Source: Bifidobacterium breve (GTDB lineage Bacteria; Actinomycetota; Acidimicrobiia; IMCC26256; PALSA-555). Taken from it: 28,606 bases of DNA. Under the pieces are notes generated by a model. That model worked only from the letters and a program-made list of their open reading frames with translations. It was not told the DNA's origin and made no database searches. The translations under genes and the position numbers were made by a program. This document shows, one piece after another, positions 22,288 to 28,606 of this stretch. Positions within the stretch are counted from its first letter, which is position 1, and the number at the start of each line of letters is the position of its first letter. Where the stretch lies: contig CAMDCC010000007.1 in assembly GCA_945889545.1 (NCBI GenBank), forward strand, positions 1-28,606, written 5' to 3'.

Positions 22288-23433
22288 TCATGATCGGGCC
22301 TGCGCGTTCGCGAGGTCTTCGTAGAGAGCCGCCGTATCGTCGATGAGTCGAGCGCGCGAGAAATGCGTCCGCGCGTGAGTTGCGGCTTCCCGCCCCAAGC
22401 GGTCTCGCAAGCTTGGATCTTCGAGCACGCGGAGCACTCCACCTGCGAGCGCGCCTGCGTCAACATCGACCACGAACCCAGTCTTACCATCGAGCACGAC
22501 CTCGTGAGCCGATCCGACGCGTGTCGTGACGGCTGGGCATCCGACCGACGCCGCTTCGATGAGCGACACCGGCATCCCTTCGTTGTCGGACGTGAGAACG
22601 ACCGCGTCGGCTGCGGCATAGAGGGTCTCCACATCACGCCGCCACCCGAGAAACCGAGCGTGGTCGCCGAGTCCGTGGACGCGCTCGCGGAGGTCATGGA
22701 GCAGCGCTCCTTCACCCGCTATCACAAAGATGGTCGCCGGTAGCGCGGCCGCCACTCGATCGGCCATGTCGGCAAAGCGGTCGGGTCGCTTCACGTTGGT
22801 CAGTCGCGCCACGTACGCGACGACGGGTGCGTCGGCTGGCAACCCGAGCTGGGCTCGGGCCTCCTCGCGCGATGGCGCCGGAGGCAGCTCGATCCCCGGC
22901 GGTACGACTGTGTACTGGTCAGGGCGACCGATCCTTGCGGCAAGCAGCTCGTCGCGCACGTTCGCACCCACGGCGACGAGGCGCGTCGTGCGGCGTGCGA
23001 ACGCCCGCTCGACGCTCACCACAGCACGGGTCTTGAGCGGCGAGAAGTATCCGTGGAGCAGGTGGCCATGAAAGGTGTGTACCCGGATCGGCGCGTGAGT
23101 GAGCATCGCGGCAGTGCGGCCCAGCACGCCCGCCTTTGCGGTGTGGGTGTGCACGATGTGCGGGCGGTGTTCCTTGATCGCGCGACGAATGGCGTTGAGT
23201 GCAAGGACGTCGCCGATCGGGTTGGGCGACGATCCGAGGCCTCGTACTCGCTCAGCCGTGAGGTGGGGTGCACGCAGTTCGAGGTAGTCGGCCTCATCGT
23301 CTCCCACGGTGCCGACGAGCAGGCGTTGCTCGAAGCGTGATGGGTCGAGGCCCTCGGTGAGTGCGGTGACCTGGAGCGCGGGACCCCCGACGTTCATGCG
23401 CGCGATCACACGCAGCACACGGATCGCACTCAT
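22288..23433 (-). CDS. GT4-family glycosyltransferase
   Basis: A 381-residue GT-B enzyme. The N-lobe opens VLRVIARMNVGGPALQV, a classic glycine loop of polysaccharide GT4 enzymes, followed by PHIVHTHTAKAGVLGR and VHTFHGHLLHGYF. The C-lobe has YVARLTNVKRPDRFADM and the E-x7-E motif EGMPVSLIE. The HTFHGH and HTHTAKAG motifs are common in enzymes that start or extend undecaprenyl-linked glycans. It is first in a two-gene minus operon with the GalE-like epimerase. Its ATG lies 40 bases from the GTG of the divergent epimerase, so the two promoters must overlap one another or the coding ends. Substrate unknown. Confidence 0.92.
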   Translation of the reverse strand: MSAIRVLRVIARMNVGGPALQVTALTEGLDPSRFEQRLLVGTVGDDEADYLELRAPHLTAERVRGLGSSPNPIGDVLALNAIRRAIKEHRPHIVHTHTAKAGVLGRTAAMLTHAPIRVHTFHGHLLHGYFSPLKTRAVVSVERAFARRTTRLVAVGANVRDELLAARIGRPDQYTVVPPGIELPPAPSREEARAQLGLPADAPVVAYVARLTNVKRPDRFADMADRVAAALPATIFVIAGEGALLHDLRERVHGLGDHARFLGWRRDVETLYAAADAVVLTSDNEGMPVSLIEAASVGCPAVTTRVGSAHEVVLDGKTGFVVDVDAGALAGGVLRVLEDPSLRDRLGREAATHARTHFSRARLIDDTAALYEDLANAQARS

Positions 23434-23460
23434 GGAGGCGAGCCTAATGAGGACCTCCGC

Positions 23461-23466
23461 TACGAT
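23461..23466 (+). promoter_or_regulatory. candidate -10 box for the Wbp-type operon
   Basis: TACGAT (TAnnnT) ends 7 bases before GTG 23474, the spacing of a leaderless actinobacterial start. The box decides between the start at 23474 and an in-frame ATG at 23447 that has a GGAGG 8 bases upstream. Confidence 0.45.
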
Positions 23467-23473
23467 TGATCAG

Positions 23474-24436
23474 GTGCGCGTGCTGGTGACCGGTGGAGCC
23501 GGCTACATCGGATCGCATCTCGTCGACTCCCTGTGCGATGCCGGGCACGAGGTGCGCGTCCTCGACAACCTCTCAACCGGGAAGGCCACGAACCTGGCCC
23601 ATCGGCTCGACGAGGTGCACTTCGTCAACGGCTCGATCCTTGATGCGGATCTGGTCGAGCGGGAGGTCGAGTGGGCGCAACTCGTCTTCCACCTGGCCGC
23701 GGCGGTGGGCGTCCGTCACATCGTCGATGACCCGCTGGCGTCGCTGCTCACCAACACTCGGGGCACCGAGAACGTGCTCGGCGCGTGCTTTCGCTACTGG
23801 CGCAAGGTCTTGGTCGCCTCCACGTCGGAGGTGTACGGCAAGACAGCCAAAGTTCCGATGCGTGAAGACGACGATCGCGTCCTTGGGCCCACCACCGTTC
23901 ATCGCTGGTCGTACTCCACGGCCAAGGCCATCGACGAGCACCTGGCGTTCGCGTACGCCGCAAATCGCCTTCCTGTGGTGATCGTTCGTTACTTCAACTC
24001 CTTCGGGCCACGACTCGACGAACGTGGTTACGGATCGGTGGTGGCGAACTTCCTCCGTCAGGCGTTGGCTGGCGAGCCGCTGAGCGTGCACGGCGACGGT
24101 CGCCAGAGTCGCTGCTTCACCTACATCGACGACACCGTGCGCGGCACGATGCTTGCCGGGTTCACACCGGAGGCCGAAGGTCAGATCTTCAACTTGGGAT
24201 CGACGCGCGAGACGACGATCAACGAACTGGCCGAGATGATCAAGGCCGCGGTGGGATCGGACTCGCCGGTCAGTCCCACCGCATACGAGAACTACTACGG
24301 ACCGGGCTTCGAGGATACGCGTCGGCGCGTGCCCGATATCTCGCGAGCGCGCGAGCTGCTCGACTGGGAACCGCGTGTCTCGCTCGAAGAAGGGCTCGCC
24401 CGCACGATCGAATGGTGGGAGAAGACCCATGCCTGA
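23474..24436 (+). CDS. NAD-dependent epimerase/dehydratase, first gene of the Wbp-type operon
   Basis: A 320-residue extended SDR. VRVLVTGGAGYIGSHLVDSL starts directly at GTG 23474, as expected for the family; ATG 23447 would add nine residues. It carries TSEVYGK, the catalytic YSTAK motif (WSYSTAKAIDEH), RYFNSFGPR, and the binding-site GDGRQSRCFTYIDDTVRG. The layout matches the nucleotide-sugar 4-epimerase / 4,6-dehydratase / UDP-glucuronate decarboxylase group, and I cannot choose among these. Its stop overlaps the following dehydrogenase start by 8 bases, so the two are co-translated. It may provide an epimerised or decarboxylated precursor for the glycan whose 2,3-diacetamido sugar is made by the downstream genes. 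Confidence 0.88.
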   Translation: MRVLVTGGAGYIGSHLVDSLCDAGHEVRVLDNLSTGKATNLAHRLDEVHFVNGSILDADLVEREVEWAQLVFHLAAAVGVRHIVDDPLASLLTNTRGTENVLGACFRYWRKVLVASTSEVYGKTAKVPMREDDDRVLGPTTVHRWSYSTAKAIDEHLAFAYAANRLPVVIVRYFNSFGPRLDERGYGSVVANFLRQALAGEPLSVHGDGRQSRCFTYIDDTVRGTMLAGFTPEAEGQIFNLGSTRETTINELAEMIKAAVGSDSPVSPTAYENYYGPGFEDTRRRVPDISRARELLDWEPRVSLEEGLARTIEWWEKTHA

Positions 24437-25739
24437 AAGCGGCGCCGACTTCCCGGCGCGGGTCGCAGCGCGCGAGATCGTCGTAGGAGTCGTCGGACTC
24501 GGTTACGTGGGCTTGCCGCTGTCGATCTCCTTCGCGGAGTCCGGTTTCCGCAGCGTTGGCTTCGACGTCGATGCCGAGCGCGCGGCTGCCCTGAACAAGG
24601 GGATCAGTCACATCGAGGACATCTCGTCGGATCGTGTCGCAGCCATGGTCGCTGCTGGGCGGTTCGAAGCGACCTCGGTGCCCGATGCTCTCGACTCGGC
24701 CGACGTCATCTTCATCTGCGTCCCAACGCCGTACGACGACACACCCGACCTGTCGTTCGTGCAATCGGCCACGAGCACGGTCGCGGGCATCCTCAAGCGT
24801 GGGATGTTGGTCATCCTCCAGTCGACCACCTACCCGGGGACCACGACTGAGATCGTGCAGCCGGTGCTCGAACAAGGCGGTCTGCGAGCTGGCATCGATT
24901 TCCATCTCGCGTTCTCGCCCGAGCGAGTCGATCCGGGCAACACCGAGTGGACGGTCCACAACACGCCAAAGGTGGTGGGTGGACTCACGCCCGAATGCAC
25001 GACGCGCGCTGGAGCATTGCTGGAAGCGGTGATGGACAGTCCGGGATTGGTGCACTCGGTGGGGAGTCCAGCCGCAGCCGAGATGGCGAAGCTGCTCGAG
25101 AACACGTACCGCGCAGTGAACATCGCTCTCGTCAACGAGCTTGCGATGCTCGCTCGTGAGATGGGTATCGACACGTGGGAAGTGATCGACGCAGCGAAGA
25201 CGAAACCTTTCGGGTTTCAGGCGTTCTATCCGGGCATCGGTCCCGGCGGTCATTGCATCCCCGTCGATCCTCACTATCTGGCGTGGAAAGCGCGCGAGTT
25301 CGACTTCTCCACCAAGTTCATCGAGATCTCGTCCGAAGTGAATGCCGGCATGGCTCAGTATGTGGTTGACCGGGTTGAAGCAATGCTCGCCAAGTTGGCG
25401 CGAACCCTCGACGGATCGCGTGTGCTCTGCCTCGGTGCTGCGTTCAAGCCCAATGTGAGCGACATGCGCAACTCGCGCGCGATCCGCGTGATGGAGCTGT
25501 TGGAGGACGCGGGCGCGCACGTGGAGTACACAGATCGTCTCGTATCGACGCTTAGCCTGCACGGTAAGCAGCGCAAGTCGTACCCGATCGGCGATGCGGT
25601 CGCCGGTCGCTTCGACCTCGCCGTCGTGCTCGTGGGAGACGCGAGCTGGCCGCTCGACGAGCTCGACATCGCGGGCGTGCCCGTGTTCGACGCGGTGAAT
25701 GCGGGTGGCGGAGGGGGCACGAACCGTGAGCGGCTCTGA
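24429..25739 (+). CDS. wbpA: nucleotide-sugar 6-dehydrogenase, WbpA-like (UDP-GlcNAc to UDP-GlcNAcA)
   Basis: A 436-residue UDP-sugar dehydrogenase. The N-terminal Rossmann motif is VVGLGYVGLP (21-30), followed by IFICVPTPYDD, STTYPGTT and FSPERVDPGN. The central helix has K221-LLEN225-TYRAVNIALVNE, and the catalytic thiol is C276 in GPGGHCIPVDP. The C-terminal UDP-binding domain has GAAFKPNVSDMRNSRA. It oxidises the C6 alcohol of a UDP-hexose to the acid with two NAD+. The group with PGIGPGGHCIPVDPHYL and the WbpB/D/E genes directly downstream point to UDP-GlcNAc as substrate. ATG 24429 overlaps the preceding gene by 8 bases. Confidence 0.92.
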   Translation: MPESGADFPARVAAREIVVGVVGLGYVGLPLSISFAESGFRSVGFDVDAERAAALNKGISHIEDISSDRVAAMVAAGRFEATSVPDALDSADVIFICVPTPYDDTPDLSFVQSATSTVAGILKRGMLVILQSTTYPGTTTEIVQPVLEQGGLRAGIDFHLAFSPERVDPGNTEWTVHNTPKVVGGLTPECTTRAGALLEAVMDSPGLVHSVGSPAAAEMAKLLENTYRAVNIALVNELAMLAREMGIDTWEVIDAAKTKPFGFQAFYPGIGPGGHCIPVDPHYLAWKAREFDFSTKFIEISSEVNAGMAQYVVDRVEAMLAKLARTLDGSRVLCLGAAFKPNVSDMRNSRAIRVMELLEDAGAHVEYTDRLVSTLSLHGKQRKSYPIGDAVAGRFDLAVVLVGDASWPLDELDIAGVPVFDAVNAGGGGGTNRERL

Positions 25740-27300
25740 AGCGACCCCCCGCGTCGCGGTGCTCGGCTGCGGCTACTGGGGTAAGAACCTCGTTCGGGTG
25801 TTCGACCAGCTCGGCGCGCTTGCGGCCGTCCACGATCCCGAGCCGGCGACCGCCGCGGCGATGACGGATGCGCATGGTGTTCCGGCGCGCGCGGTCGAGG
25901 AGCTTTTCGCTGATAGCGACATCCACGCGGTGGCAATTTCGGCTCCAGCTGCCCAACACGCGGCCGTCGCGACGTCCGCGCTCGCGGCGGGCAAGCACGT
26001 GTACGTCGAGAAGCCCCTTGCTCTCGACGTCGCCGACGCTGAGCGCGTGTGTGCGGCGGCCGACGAGGCGAAGCGCACGCTCATGGTCGGACACCTGCTC
26101 CAGTACCACCCCGCATTCCTCAAATTGTCTGAGCTCGTGCGCGAAGGCGCGCTCGGACATCTTGAGTACCTCTACTCGAACCGCTTGAACCTCGGTCGGT
26201 TCCGCCGCGAGGAGAACATCCTCTGGAGCTTCGCCCCGCACGACATCTCGATGATCCTGTCGCTCGTCGGGCGCGAGCCCGACCGCGTGCAGGCGATCGG
26301 ATCGTGGCCGCTCCACCGCGACGTGGCCGACGTGACTACGACGCACCTCGTGTTTCCCGGAGGTGAGCAGGCCCATGTGTTCGTGAGCTGGTTGCACCCG
26401 TTCAAGGAGCAGAAGCTGGTCGTCGTCGGTGACCGAGGCATGGCGGTCTTCGACGACCGCGAGCCATGGGAGTCGAAGCTCTCGCTGTACGCGCACCGGG
26501 TGGATTGGCGCGACGGGCTGCCCGAGCCCGTGAAGGCCGACGCGCAGGCCATTCCCCTCAAAGCGGAGGAGCCGCTCGAAGCCGAATGTCGCCACTTCTT
26601 GGAATGCGTGGCGACAGGCGCGACCCCGCGCACCGATGGTAGGGAGGGTTTGCGTGTGCTCAGAGTGCTGCATGCCGCCGAGCGTTCGCTCGGCGGTTCG
26701 TACGCGACCGCAGCCGGGCATGCGTCCGCACACGATGACGTGATGATCCATGAGAGCGCGTACGTCGATGAGCCGTGCGACATTGGCCCAGGAACCAACG
26801 TCTGGCACTTCAGCCACGTGCTCGCGGGAAGTCGGATCGGGCGCGACTGCAACATCGGCCAGAACGTTGTCATCGGCCCCAACGTGACCATCGGCGACCG
26901 CTGCCGGATCCAGAACAACGTCAGTGTGTACGAAGGCGTGACGCTCGAGGACGGCGTGTTCTGCGGTCCGTCGTGCGTGTTCACCAACGTGGTCAATCCG
27001 CGCGCCGAGGTGGAGCGCAAGTCGGAGTTCCTCCCCACACGAGTGGGCCTCGGCGCGACCATCGGTGCGAACGCGACGATCGTCTGCGGTCATGACATCG
27101 GCGAATATGCGTTCATCGCCGCAGGCGCTGTTGTGACCGATGATGTACCGGCGTTCGCGCTGATGGCAGGCGTTCCGGCGCGCCGCATCGGCTGGATGAG
27201 TCACGACGGCGAGCGCCTCGGCGATGATCTCGTGTGCCCGCGATCGGGTCGACGCTACCGAGAGGTCGGCGGCGACCGCCTCGAGGAGATCACGGGGTGA
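25726..27300 (+). CDS. wbpB-wbpD: WbpB-WbpD fusion: sugar 3-oxidoreductase joined to 3-N-acetyltransferase
   Basis: A 524-residue two-domain protein. Residues 1 to about 325 are a Gfo/Idh/MocA oxidoreductase with GCGYWGKN (14-21), the EKP catalytic lysine motif (E95-K96-P97) and SFAPHDISMIL, matching WbpB/WlbA, which oxidise C3 of UDP-GlcNAcA. Residues about 340-524 are a left-handed beta-helix acyltransferase with hexapeptide turns (IGPGTNVWHFSHV, IGQNVVIGPNVTIGD, IQNNVSVYEGVTLEDGVFCGPSCVFTN), matching WbpD/WlbB, which acetylate the C3 amine. In most organisms these are separate genes. The start is GTG 25726, which has GGAGGGGG upstream and overlaps the wbpA stop by 14 bases; ATG 25699 would add nine residues. 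The C-terminus keeps the VCPRSGRRY tail of such acetyltransferases. Confidence 0.9.
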   Translation: MSGSEATPRVAVLGCGYWGKNLVRVFDQLGALAAVHDPEPATAAAMTDAHGVPARAVEELFADSDIHAVAISAPAAQHAAVATSALAAGKHVYVEKPLALDVADAERVCAAADEAKRTLMVGHLLQYHPAFLKLSELVREGALGHLEYLYSNRLNLGRFRREENILWSFAPHDISMILSLVGREPDRVQAIGSWPLHRDVADVTTTHLVFPGGEQAHVFVSWLHPFKEQKLVVVGDRGMAVFDDREPWESKLSLYAHRVDWRDGLPEPVKADAQAIPLKAEEPLEAECRHFLECVATGATPRTDGREGLRVLRVLHAAERSLGGSYATAAGHASAHDDVMIHESAYVDEPCDIGPGTNVWHFSHVLAGSRIGRDCNIGQNVVIGPNVTIGDRCRIQNNVSVYEGVTLEDGVFCGPSCVFTNVVNPRAEVERKSEFLPTRVGLGATIGANATIVCGHDIGEYAFIAAGAVVTDDVPAFALMAGVPARRIGWMSHDGERLGDDLVCPRSGRRYREVGGDRLEEITG

Positions 27301-28448
27301 GCGGAGTTCCCACCACCACTGAGCCGATCGCGTTCATCGACCTCGCCGCGCAGCAGGCCCGGCTCGGTGACCGCGTCGAGGCGGCCATCCATCGCGTGCT
27401 CGAGCACGGACGCTTCATCCTGGGGCCCGAGGTCGCCGACCTCGAAGCACAGCTCGCCGCCTATGCCGGTGTGCGACATGTGGTCACCTGCGCGAGTGGT
27501 ACTGATGCACTCCTCATGGCGCTGCTCGCCCGCGGGATCGGGTCGGGCGACGCAGTGATCGTGCCGACCTTCACGTTCGCCGCGACCGCCGAGGTTGTGG
27601 CGCTCGTTGGCGCGACCCCAGTGTTCGCCGACGTACTGGCCGACACCTGCAACATCGACCCCGCGAAGCTGCCTGCGGCATTGCACGCGGCGCGCGGCGC
27701 TGGCGTAACGCCCCGAGCCGTGATCGCCGTCGACCTGTACGGCCAACCGGCCGAGTACGACGAGATCGAGGCATTCTGTGCCGAGTACGACCTGTGGCTC
27801 GTTGCCGACGCCGCGCAGAGCTTCGGCGCTACCTGGCGCGGTCGCAAGGCGGGCGCGATCGGCGATGTTGCGTGCACGAGCTTCTTCCCGGCGAAGCCGC
27901 TTGGCTGTTACGGCGACGGGGGCGCCATCTTCACCGACGATGAGGAGCTGGCCGGGGTCCTGCGGTCCCTTCGGGTCCACGGTCAGGGAGCGAACAAGTA
28001 CGACAACGTGAGGGTCGGCCTCAACGGCCGCCTCGACACGATCCAGGCCGCAGTCCTGCTCGAGAAGCTGGCGATCTTCGGCGAGGAAGTGGCCGCGCGC
28101 GACCGCGTGGCGCAGCGCTACATCAACGCGCTCACCGGCATCGTCGACGTCCCCTCTGTGCGCACGGAAGCGACGACCGTCTGGGCGCAGTTCACGGTCA
28201 CCGTCGACGATCGCGATGAGGTCGCCGCTGCGCTTGACGACGCGGGTGTGCCGACCGCCGTCTACTACCCAGTGCCGCTGCACCAGCAGCCGGCATACGT
28301 GTCGTATCCCACGGCGTCCGACGGCCTCGCCGTGAGTGAGCGACTTGCGACGCGAGTCCTGAGCCTGCCGATGCACCCCTACCTCGACACGGACACGCAG
28401 GACCGAATCGTCGATGCCGTGCGCGGGGCGGTCGGTCATGGTGGTTGA
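27297..28448 (+). CDS. wbpE: DegT/DnrJ/EryC1 aminotransferase, WbpE-like
   Basis: A 383-residue PLP-dependent sugar aminotransferase. It has the typical opening IAFIDLAAQQARLGDRVEAAI, the phosphate-binding CASGTDALLMAL (G68-T69), the PLP-ring aspartate D171 (VADAAQSFGA) and the Schiff-base lysine K200 in SFFPAKPLGCYGDGGAI. The WbpE/DegT type transfers an amino group from glutamate to the 3-keto group made by WbpB. The GTG start overlaps the fusion gene's stop as GTGA, with GAGGAG upstream, so expression is coupled. WbpB and WbpE are known to work together, because 2-oxoglutarate and glutamate link their cofactors. It completes the set WbpA, WbpB, WbpE, WbpD in one operon. Confidence 0.92.
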   Translation: MSGVPTTTEPIAFIDLAAQQARLGDRVEAAIHRVLEHGRFILGPEVADLEAQLAAYAGVRHVVTCASGTDALLMALLARGIGSGDAVIVPTFTFAATAEVVALVGATPVFADVLADTCNIDPAKLPAALHAARGAGVTPRAVIAVDLYGQPAEYDEIEAFCAEYDLWLVADAAQSFGATWRGRKAGAIGDVACTSFFPAKPLGCYGDGGAIFTDDEELAGVLRSLRVHGQGANKYDNVRVGLNGRLDTIQAAVLLEKLAIFGEEVAARDRVAQRYINALTGIVDVPSVRTEATTVWAQFTVTVDDRDEVAAALDDAGVPTAVYYPVPLHQQPAYVSYPTASDGLAVSERLATRVLSLPMHPYLDTDTQDRIVDAVRGAVGHGG

Positions 28449-28606
28449 GGAGTCACTCGACCAGCAGAACGCCGACTTCTGGGACGAGCTGTGTGGTACG
28501 ACGTTGGCGCGCAGCATCGGAGCCACCAGTCGAACCGCGGACGACCTCCGGAAGTTCGACGCCGCGTATCTCGACTTCTACCCCTATCTCGCGGCCTATC
28601 TCCCCG
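28438..28606 (+). CDS. SAM-dependent methyltransferase (N-terminal part, runs off window)
   Basis: ATG 28438 overlaps the wbpE stop by 11 bases, and the frame is open to the window edge. The visible 56 residues (DQQNADFWDELCGTTLARSI, then a helix and FDAAYLDFYPYLAAYL) match the leader of a methyltransferase group found in polysaccharide clusters, where QNxxFWDELCGTxLAR precedes the SAM-binding domain. The SAM motif itself is outside the window, so the call rests on this leader and the operon position. Confidence 0.6.
   Translation, partial: MVVEESLDQQNADFWDELCGTTLARSIGATSRTADDLRKFDAAYLDFYPYLAAYLP

Noticed and set aside
25552..27204. 550-codon minus open frame opposite the WbpB-WbpD fusion
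   Set aside because: The + strand has two clear enzyme domains; the minus translation is Arg/His-rich without motifs.

Overview
The window looks like a chromosomal segment of a high-GC actinomycete, most probably an Acidimicrobiia-type actinobacterium. The grounds are strong G/C third-position bias in every convincing gene, frequent GTG/TTG starts, several starts that sit 5 to 9 bases behind a TAnnnT box (the leaderless actinobacterial pattern), an lpd / shared-E2 / lipB / lipA block, and a tandem acyl-CoA dehydrogenase pair of the FadE type. No rRNA, tRNA, CRISPR array, IS element or phage gene is visible. The taxonomic call is inference.

Layout. (1) 2-4163 is cell-surface polysaccharide work: the C-terminal part of a GT-C membrane glycosyltransferase on +, facing a two-gene minus operon (NAD-dependent epimerase, then a large GT4 glycosyltransferase with a duplicated N-terminal beta-rich module). 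(2) 4305-6680 holds two adjacent acyl-CoA dehydrogenases, probably one heteromeric enzyme. (3) 6714-10132 is a mixed block: FkbM methyltransferase, a MauE/DoxX-like membrane protein, an unknown membrane-anchored protein, a possible small RNA or mini-ORF unit closed by a UUCG hairpin, a 63-residue conserved-looking protein, and an alpha/beta hydrolase without its nucleophile serine. (4) 10136-12641 on minus is a polysaccharide flippase followed by a GT4 glycosyltransferase. (5) 12703-19829 is the lipoate / 2-oxoacid dehydrogenase block: tiny membrane peptide, dihydrolipoamide dehydrogenase (E3), a very proline-rich E2, a single reading frame that joins LipB to LipA, an M24 Xaa-Pro-type peptidase and a 7-TM-like unknown. 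(6) 19867-28606 returns to surface glycans: GT-C glycosyltransferase, a minus pair (GT4 then GalE-like epimerase) and a tightly overlapped + operon (epimerase, WbpA, a WbpB-WbpD fusion, WbpE, then a partial methyltransferase).

How it fits together. The last operon holds the dehydrogenase, oxidoreductase, aminotransferase and acetyltransferase activities that turn UDP-GlcNAc into UDP-2,3-diacetamido-2,3-dideoxy-glucuronic acid, next to epimerases, glycosyltransferases and a flippase that could build and export a glycan carrying that sugar. The lipoate block is self-consistent: LipB transfers octanoyl to the E2 lipoyl domain, LipA inserts sulfur, and E3 reoxidises the lipoamide.

The most unusual item is a 47-bp palindromic element present twice (9292-9338 and 16918-16964). 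Both copies sit at a gene boundary and both read ...FSVPR in the frame of the following gene. One copy bridges lipB and lipA into one open frame; the other runs into the start codon of the hydrolase. Other points of interest are the WbpB-WbpD fusion, the mini-ORF / structured-RNA unit at 8834-9056, three short tandem duplications (12, 13 and 15 bp), and three convergent gene pairs with almost no DNA between their stop codons.
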